64,000 nt of DNA from Primulina eburnea. Its lineage: Eukaryota; Streptophyta; Magnoliopsida; Lamiales; Gesneriaceae. The notes under the pieces were generated by a model. That model was not told the DNA's origin. It made no database searches and saw only the letters and a list, made by a program, of their open reading frames with translations. The translations under genes were made by a program, and so were the position numbers. Shown here piece after piece: positions 57,833 through 64,000 of this stretch; position 1 is the stretch's first letter, and each line of letters begins with the position of its first letter. The stretch covers positions 15,843,054 through 15,907,053 of the forward strand of contig NC_133101.1 in NCBI RefSeq assembly GCF_022965805.1. The letters run 5' to 3'.

Positions 57833-58948
57833 TTAAGTAAATAACTCGGGATGTTTCTGTTGCATGTCTGCTTTTGTCTCCCATGTCGCTTCTTCAACGC
57901 CGTGACGACTCCACCGAACTTTCACGAGTGGAATAATCTTGGTCCTGAGCTTCTTTTCCTTCCGATCAAGAATCAGTATCGGTTGCTCAACATAGCTCAG
58001 TGTCTGATCAAGCTCAGCTTCGTCAGGCTGAATGACATGAGAAATATCTGGCATGTATCTACGCAACATTGATACATGAAAAACGTCATGTATTCCGGAT
58101 AGAGGAGGAAGAACAAGTCGATATGCTCGATCACCAATCTTTTCTAAAATCTCGTAAGGACCGATGTATCTAGGAGACAACTTCCCGCGCTTTCCAAATC
58201 TAACAACGCCTCGGAACGGAGAAATTTTCAAGAATACTCTGTCTCCTTGCTCAAACACCAACGGTCTACGTCTGATATTGGCGTACTTGGCTTGCCTATC
58301 CTGTGCCGTCTTCATTCTTTTCTGAATGATTTTCACCTTCTCAGTCATGTCACGAATCATATCTGGCCCAAGTTCTGGTACTTCTGAGATATCATCCCAA
58401 TATAGCTGAGATCTGCACTTCTTACCATATAAAGCTTCAAACGGTGCCATCTCAATGCTCGTCTGATAGCTGTTATTATAAGAGAATGCACAAAGAGGTA
58501 GGGAATCTTGCCAACTAGTGCCAAAATCTAGCACTACGGCTCTCAACATATCCTCTAAAGTCTGGATAGTCCGCTCTGACTGTCCGTCTGTCTGAGGATG
58601 GTAAGCAGTACTCAGGTGTATTGTCGTACCTAAAGCCTGCTGTAGACTGTGCCAAAAATGGGAAGTAAATCGTGGATCACGATCTGATACGATAGACTTC
58701 GTCACACCATGTAATCTTACTACCTCTCGAACATATATCTCCGCCATCTGATCATGTCTATACGTCATTCTATACGGAATAAAACAAGGTGATTTGGTCA
58801 ATCTGTCAATAATGACCCAAATCGAATCACAGCCCTGGGAAGAACGAGGTAATTTCGTCACGAAATCCATGGAAATGTGGTCCCATTTCCATTCTGGAAT
58901 GGCTAAACTCTGAAGTAACCCTCCGGGTTTCTTTCTCTCGGCCTTCAC
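57833..58948 (-). CDS. Integrase core and chromodomain of the young chromovirus
   Basis: 371 codons open. HISMDFVTKLPRS gives the first catalytic Asp, SIVSDRDPRFTSHFW the second, and HPQTDGQSERTIQTLEDMLR the Glu. GKRGKLSPRYIGPYEILEKI and VFHVSMLRRYM form the GPY/F region, and ILDRKEKKLRTKIIPLVKVR to EEATWETKADMQQKHPELF the chromodomain. The residues I can see are intact. The frame continues upstream into the rest of pol except for a TAG that replaces the Gln codon after CLNCQ. Integrase inserts the cDNA; the chromodomain directs it to heterochromatin. Without readthrough of the TAG this half would not be made as part of the polyprotein. Confidence 0.9.
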   Translation of the reverse strand: MKAERKKPGGLLQSLAIPEWKWDHISMDFVTKLPRSSQGCDSIWVIIDRLTKSPCFIPYRMTYRHDQMAEIYVREVVRLHGVTKSIVSDRDPRFTSHFWHSLQQALGTTIHLSTAYHPQTDGQSERTIQTLEDMLRAVVLDFGTSWQDSLPLCAFSYNNSYQTSIEMAPFEALYGKKCRSQLYWDDISEVPELGPDMIRDMTEKVKIIQKRMKTAQDRQAKYANIRRRPLVFEQGDRVFLKISPFRGVVRFGKRGKLSPRYIGPYEILEKIGDRAYRLVLPPLSGIHDVFHVSMLRRYMPDISHVIQPDEAELDQTLSYVEQPILILDRKEKKLRTKIIPLVKVRWSRHGVEEATWETKADMQQKHPELFT

Positions 58949-61168
58949 CTATTGGCAATTTAAACACTTAGACACAAATTCTGCAATGTCTGACTTCATC
59001 TGCTTCCACCAGAACTGTGCCTTCAAGTCATTATACATCTTTCTGCCACCAGGATGAATGCTGAACCGACTACAGTGCGCTTCTGACATGATCTGATGCC
59101 TCAAATCTGAAACATCTGGCACCACAAGACGGTTATTTACGTACAAAACATGATCACGCACCTGATATTCTGACATGTGCCCTGTTCTGACCATTTGAAT
59201 CGATCTCTGCACATTCTGATCTGTTCTTTGTGCTTCTTTAATCCTCATGATCAGGTCTGGCTCAACTTGAATAGCAGCAAGTCGTAGTGGCCTACTTTTT
59301 GTATCAAATTCTAATCCAGACAAACAGCAATTCTCAACTAAATTTGTAACACCTATCGTCGTTAAGGATAGGGAACAAACCTTTCGACTCAAGGCGTCTG
59401 CTGCTGCATTTGACTTCCCTGGATAATATTTGATCTCACAATCAAAGTCTTTTAACAGATCAAGCCATCTACGCTGCCTCATGTTCAATTCCGACTGAGA
59501 AAACAAGTACTTCAGGCTCTTGTGGTCGGAGAAAATCTCAAATTTCTCGCCGTAGAGATAATGACGCCAAATCTTTAATGCGAATACGATAGCCGCCAAT
59601 TCCAGATCATGAATGGGGTATCGAACTTCATGTGGCTTCAGTTGTCTCGAGGCGTATGCGACCACATGACCTCGCTGCATAAGAACACATCCCAACCCTC
59701 TGTGAGAGACATCACAATATACAACGAAATCACCCGTACCTGAAGGTATCGTCAGTACTGGAGCACTGGTCAGCTTCTTCTTCAATTCCACAAAGCTAGA
59801 CTCACACTCCTCAGACCATACAAATGGCATATTCTTCTGAGTCAACTGTGTGATTGGCTTCGCAATACTGGAGAAATCTTGGATAAATCGCCTATAGTAT
59901 CCTGCTAGACCCATGAAACTGCGTATTTCGGGAACAGAAGTCGGTCTCGGCCAACTGATCACAGCTTCCACTTTACTCGGATCTACAGAAATACCATCTC
60001 CAAATATGATATGTCCCAAAAAGACAACTCGGTTCAACCAAAATTCACACTTTGACAATTTAGCATACAATTTCTCATTTCTTAATGTCTGCAACACAAT
60101 TCTGAGATGCTCTGCATGCTCATTCCTGTTCTTAGAATATACCAGAATATCATCGATAAAGACAATAACAAAATCATCCAAATACCTCTGAAAGATTTGA
60201 TTCATCAAGCCCATAAATACCGCCGGGGCATTTGTTAACCCAAAAGGCATAACAATAAATTCGTAATGCCCATACCTGGTTCGAAATGCTGTCTTCGGTA
60301 TGTCTACATCTCGAACTCTGAGCTGATGATATCCGGATCGTAAATCAATCTTAGAATAAACAGATGATCCCTGTAATTGATCAAATAAATCATCGATCCT
60401 AGGCAATGGATATTTATTCTTTATCGTTGCCTTATTCAACTGTCTGTAATCGATACACAACCGCATCGATCCGTCTTTCTTCCGTACAAATAGCACCGGA
60501 GCGCTCCAAGGAGGTACACTAGGTCTGATATATCCCTTGGCTAGCAAATCTTCCAACTGTGCCTTCAGTTCCTTCAACTCTATCGGTGCCATCCTATATG
60601 GAGCTCTCGAGATAGGAGTGGTACCTGGAATAAGATCAATACTAAAATCTACCTCTCGCACTGGAGGTAACCCTGTAATATCCTCTGGAAACACATCTGC
60701 GAATTCCCGTACTACTGGCAAATATGCCAATGCCGGGCTCAATTTCTGTACATCTACAGCATACAGAAGGAACCCTTCTGGTCCTTTCTGTAATAATTTA
60801 TTCATAGACAAAGCCGATACTAAGGGAATCCGGGATCTGGAACCCTTGCCGTAGAATTTCCACTCTGCTGTCATTTCGGGTCTGAATCTGACAATATTGT
60901 GGAAACAATCCACGGTGGCTCTGTACTTAGTTAACATATCGATCCTAACAATGCAATCAAAATCAGCTAACCCAAGTACTATGCAATCTAGATCAATTTC
61001 ATGATCCTCAAACTGTAAGATGCAATGTCTAACCGTAGTCACCGATATCAAGCCACTTCTTAACGGAGAAGTAATAGACACAACATCTAACAAAGACTCA
61101 ACAGGCAAAGAATGAAATAATGCAAATCGTTCTGATATGAATGTATGTGATGCGCCCGTATCTATCAA
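58949..61168 (-). CDS. Protease, RT, RNase H and integrase zinc finger of the young chromovirus
   Basis: 739 codons open, in order. [14 protein letters not shown] is the protease active site at the very start, and [12 protein letters not shown] the flap-side region. [20 protein letters not shown] is the pre-RT linker. RT motifs are [51 protein letters not shown] and [10 protein letters not shown]. RNase H has [37 protein letters not shown] and [20 protein letters not shown]. The integrase HHCC finger is [20 protein letters not shown] to CLNCQ. Catalytic Asp pairs are intact. A TAA two codons before the protease ILIDTG stretch separates it from gag in the same frame, and a TAG ends it at 58949. 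Confidence 0.92.
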   Translation of the reverse strand: MIDTGASHTFISERFALFHSLPVESLLDVVSITSPLRSGLISVTTVRHCILQFEDHEIDLDCIVLGLADFDCIVRIDMLTKYRATVDCFHNIVRFRPEMTAEWKFYGKGSRSRIPLVSALSMNKLLQKGPEGFLLYAVDVQKLSPALAYLPVVREFADVFPEDITGLPPVREVDFSIDLIPGTTPISRAPYRMAPIELKELKAQLEDLLAKGYIRPSVPPWSAPVLFVRKKDGSMRLCIDYRQLNKATIKNKYPLPRIDDLFDQLQGSSVYSKIDLRSGYHQLRVRDVDIPKTAFRTRYGHYEFIVMPFGLTNAPAVFMGLMNQIFQRYLDDFVIVFIDDILVYSKNRNEHAEHLRIVLQTLRNEKLYAKLSKCEFWLNRVVFLGHIIFGDGISVDPSKVEAVISWPRPTSVPEIRSFMGLAGYYRRFIQDFSSIAKPITQLTQKNMPFVWSEECESSFVELKKKLTSAPVLTIPSGTGDFVVYCDVSHRGLGCVLMQRGHVVAYASRQLKPHEVRYPIHDLELAAIVFALKIWRHYLYGEKFEIFSDHKSLKYLFSQSELNMRQRRWLDLLKDFDCEIKYYPGKSNAAADALSRKVCSLSLTTIGVTNLVENCCLSGLEFDTKSRPLRLAAIQVEPDLIMRIKEAQRTDQNVQRSIQMVRTGHMSEYQVRDHVLYVNNRLVVPDVSDLRHQIMSEAHCSRFSIHPGGRKMYNDLKAQFWWKQMKSDIAEFVSKCLNCQ

Positions 61169-61190
61169 TATTTAAGCAGGATAACCACAA

Positions 61191-62232
61191 AGGGAACAGT
61201 TACCTGCAATGACATCATCTGGGGCATCCTGTGCCTGCTCTTCAGTCAATGCAAACACCTGGGCCTGCTGTCGAGGAGGTTGACTCACCATCTGGCTACC
61301 TCTAGCTCGAGGCTGGGTCTGTAGAGGAGTTGGTTGAAAGGAATGGACAGAGGGAGCTTGCCTCTCAGGCTGAGCTACAGATGCTGATGACCCTGCACTC
61401 TGAAGTCTCTGTGCACTCCTCTGTGGACAGACTTTGGCAAAATGTCCTGGTTGCCTGCAAAAGTTGCATCTCCCTGTCTCCCCTTGACACTGTTCAGTCG
61501 CATGCTTACCCCCACACTACTGCTACCACCGCTCTCAAATCGAGGAGGAGGAACTTGGGATGGAGGTAGTGGCGGTCTTGGACTCGGTGCAACATACGGA
61601 GCACTCCGTTGCCTAAGCATTCCTGCTTCAGCTCCTTTGGCACGGTTCAATGCATCAGCAAAATTATCGGGTCTCCCAGTATTCACTAACGTAAAGATAT
61701 CTGGATTCAAGCCATTTATAAACTGATCTGCCATGGCCTCATCATTACCTGAAACATGTGGTGCAAAACGAAGCAGAGATGAAAATTTAGCAACATATTC
61801 TTCGATATTCAATTGCCCTTGCCTCAGGTTTGCAAACTCCGCGCCTTTGTCTTTACGGTAGGATACAGGAAAAAATTGCTGATAGAACTCTGTCTTGAAC
61901 ACTTTCCATGTAATTTCAGTGCCACGCTGTTCTAATGCCCTCTTAAAATTCAACCACCAATACTTAGCCACGTCTTGTAGTTGATGGCCAATGAGTTTCA
62001 CTCGTTTCTCGTCACTGTATCCTAGAGACTCGAATAACATCTCGACATCCTCAAGCCAGCTTTCACACTCAATTGCATTTTCTGTACCCTTTAAAGTTGG
62101 CGGTCTGAAAGACTGGAATCGTTTTAATAGTGTCTCCATAGGGGTCGCAGTAACATCCATCGGATCACCGGATGTGCTACCCTGCTCTGGTGCTGGTGGT
62201 CGCAAAGGCACAACCGCTCTTCTACGAGGCAT
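61191..62232 (-). pseudogene. gag of the young chromovirus, frameshifted before the zinc knuckle
   Basis: Starts at ATG 62232 (MPRRRAVVPLRPPAPEQGST); an upstream in-frame ATG at 62247 adds five residues but lacks the family start. Capsid-like region: ESWLEDVEMLFESLGYSDEK, VKLIGHQLQDVAKYWW, WKVFKTEFYQQFFP, EFANLRQGQLNIEEYVAKF and DQFINGLNPDIF. After RFESGGSSSVGV the frame shifts by one base near 61480-61500. The original frame drifts to a stop at 61375, while the other frame carries the knuckle CNFCRQPGHFAKVC and runs on to the TAA before protease. A small indel thus breaks an otherwise good gag. Confidence 0.85.
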
Positions 62233-62470
62233 GAATCTGATATTCAAACAGATTAGTATACAGTCTATACAAGCTGTCTCAGTCCTCCTCTGATCATTTA
62301 CCTCTGATCCAGAATCGGTTCTGATTCAATCTTTCAATTACATGCTGAAAATCAAATCAGATAACAAACAACATGTAATAGGGAAAACAATAAATCATGC
62401 TAGCATGTCAAAAGCAAGGAAGAAGACTTAATCTACCCCGCTCATGCTATTCTATCTCAGTCTACAGAAC

Positions 62471-62487
62471 CTACGGCTCTGATACCA
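62471..62487 (-). other. Primer-binding site (Met-tRNA) of the young chromovirus
   Basis: TGGTATCAGAGCCGTAG on the minus strand, 5 bases from the LTR at 62493. Confidence 0.9.
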
Positions 62488-62492
62488 CCTGT

Positions 62493-64000
62493 TGTGGGGA
62501 CCCGGGCTCTAATTCTTATTCTTAGGATTAATAGGATCAGTAATATAAAAGTGGGTCAAAATTTTGCTTTTTAACATTCACCCTAATGAATAAAACAAGC
62601 AACATATCTTTATTTAATTACAATATGAACACATAATATACATATCCTGTCTGGTACGTACTCAACAATCCAGTGTTCAACTACAGTACATAATAAAGTA
62701 CAACAACTAGCCATCTGCTATGCCCGTGATCACCACGCTATATCCGTCTCTCATCTCGGTCGTGACCCAGATCCTGCCCCACCCGTTGTCATGCACACAT
62801 ACAGACACAACAACAGCCGGAAACTCCTGTGAGAACAAATCCCAGTATAAACATGTATACATGCATATAAACAGTCATAACACATAAAACATGCTATTAT
62901 GAATGACATCAATATAAGCATGCAATGCGAAACAAATCATGTCTGAACTCGACTCGACTATAACTCTAGGGATCCCGGTGTGAATAAGACGATCTATCAC
63001 CTACCCTCCCAATCGGGGTGACGGTACGTCTTATTCCTAGACCTCGGCCCGATCTATATCCGCATCTACAATAGGAGACTGATCTTCCCCTATGCTGGGA
63101 TAACACCGAACATCTAGAAGTTTGACTGTCAAGACTCCCTATCTTAAATGCAATGCATGACAATCTGTAGACAAAGCATAATCGTACGATCTCAAATGCG
63201 ATGAATAACAATCTGTAAACAAAGCATAATCATCTTAAAAGATTTGGATACAAGTCTATAAACAAATCATAATCATATTACAAGACAAGTAATAATCTAG
63301 TATGTGATTTATGTTGGGAACTCAAATTGGATCTAATTTGAGTCATATCTCCCCAAACAAAACATGCATTATACCTTTCTTCGCACAATCTGTGTCGTAG
63401 TCGAAGTCTCGCTGCTGAATCTGTCAATACCAATCTGAAATGACATATATACAATATACTGTATCAACTTCTAACTCAAAATCAATAACGGTACAAGTCT
63501 GATACCAAATCCCAGTCAATTCAACTCTGAAATTAATAACAATTCTATACAGTGTCCGTTCTTAAATCCGCTTGCAATTATACGATGTCTAACATGTCAG
63601 AAACAACATATATGAATCATATCTGGTTCCTTTCAACATCATAATTTCAAGACATGCCAAAACATAGTAAAACTTACGTCCACGTGTAGCCTACAACGAT
63701 AGGAACACGGTACCGAAGTCGGATTTCAAATCAGACGGACGGATTGAAATATACTGGCGCAAGAATTTCAAAAGCTCTCTCGTAGCTTTTTCTTTTGTTT
63801 CTTTCTCATTCTGAGAGAGGAATTCGTTTATATATATCACCTTGTTGCATGCTTAAGAAACGTGGCTCACTCTTGCCAAATCTCGCTGGCGCTCGGGCGG
63901 TCAATTCTTACCGCCCGGGCGCGAGCTCGGGGCTCGGGCGGTCAAGTTCTACCGCCCGGGCGCGGAAGGTTCTGCCCGCAATGCGAGATTCTGGCGCTCG
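62493..64000 (-). repeat. 5' LTR of the young chromovirus, cut by the window edge
   Basis: Collinear with 56026-57510. It carries ~45 extra bases near 63311-63360 and lacks 5 bases near 63127 relative to the other LTR. Confidence 0.92.

Larger units (their letters stand above)
56026..64000 (-). mobile_element. Young Ty3/gypsy chromovirus, minus strand, runs off the window
   Basis: Left (3') LTR 56026-57733, polypurine tract, gag-pol 57833-62232, PBS, and the first 1508 bases of the right (5') LTR from 62493. The two LTRs are nearly identical by eye (a handful of changes plus two indels over 1.5 kb), implying recent insertion into TRIM LTR D. The expected target duplication is CATGG (56021-56025); the other copy would be just right of the window. 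Three lesions in gag-pol make it defective. Confidence 0.93.

Overview
This 64 kb window looks like repeat-dominated nuclear DNA of a flowering plant. It carries plant-type Ty1/copia and Ty3/gypsy LTR retrotransposons with initiator-Met tRNA primer sites, a 5S-related TRIM, a hAT and a Mutator-like transposon, AT-rich spacers and a ~178 bp tandem satellite. The accessory retroelement ORF and the GC-rich LTR repeats remind me of Lamiales, perhaps Gesneriaceae. That is an impression from memory, not something the sequence proves. There is no operon, CRISPR array, rRNA gene or intact tRNA gene. One host-like gene exon is visible (X8 carbohydrate-binding domain, minus strand, ~13.4-13.7 kb).

Layout. 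1-4308: gag start, PBS and LTR of a minus-strand gypsy element, abutting a second gypsy-type LTR. 4309-5893: spacer with a decayed piece of the retroelement accessory (env-like position) ORF. 5894-10736: copia LTR, PBS, long leader and decayed gag, cut by the satellite. 10737-15473: satellite in two blocks (about 14 and 5 monomers) separated by 1.3 kb holding the X8 exon; the second block starts with a fold-back. 16395-28722: a complete 12.3 kb copia element (SIRE-like layout) with 5 bp target duplication, two ~1.03 kb LTRs, gag, pol, an antisense ORF with its own TATA box and a long accessory ORF. 28723-33690: spacer, an ~830 bp segment that recurs at 53.9 kb, and inverted pieces of the same copia family as at 5.9 kb. 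33928-37894: a decayed SIRE-like 3' end (accessory ORF and LTR) split by a 1.1 kb hAT element with perfect 8 bp target duplication. 38195-41655: a solo gypsy-type LTR with 5 bp target duplication. 41800-45240: a Mutator-like element with a broken transposase. 45379-53666: a degenerate chromodomain gypsy element on the minus strand, with an intron-like insert between gag and protease. 53885-54699: second copy of the duplicated segment. 54893-56025: a chain of four TRIM LTRs alternating between a 140 bp form and a 382 bp form containing 5S rRNA-like sequence. 56026-64000: a young chromodomain gypsy element inserted into the last TRIM LTR and running off the right edge.

How it fits together. The window is a nested record of insertions. 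Almost every coding region is a retroelement polyprotein with stops or frameshifts. The most unusual points are the alternating TRIM chain with pol III-like boxes spanning LTR/PBS joins, the antisense ORF with promoter in the copia element, palindromic GC-rich repeats at similar places in the LTRs of three gypsy families, the satellite that begins inside a copia gag, and the solo LTR sitting in what appears to be the repeat-bearing flank of the Mutator-like element.
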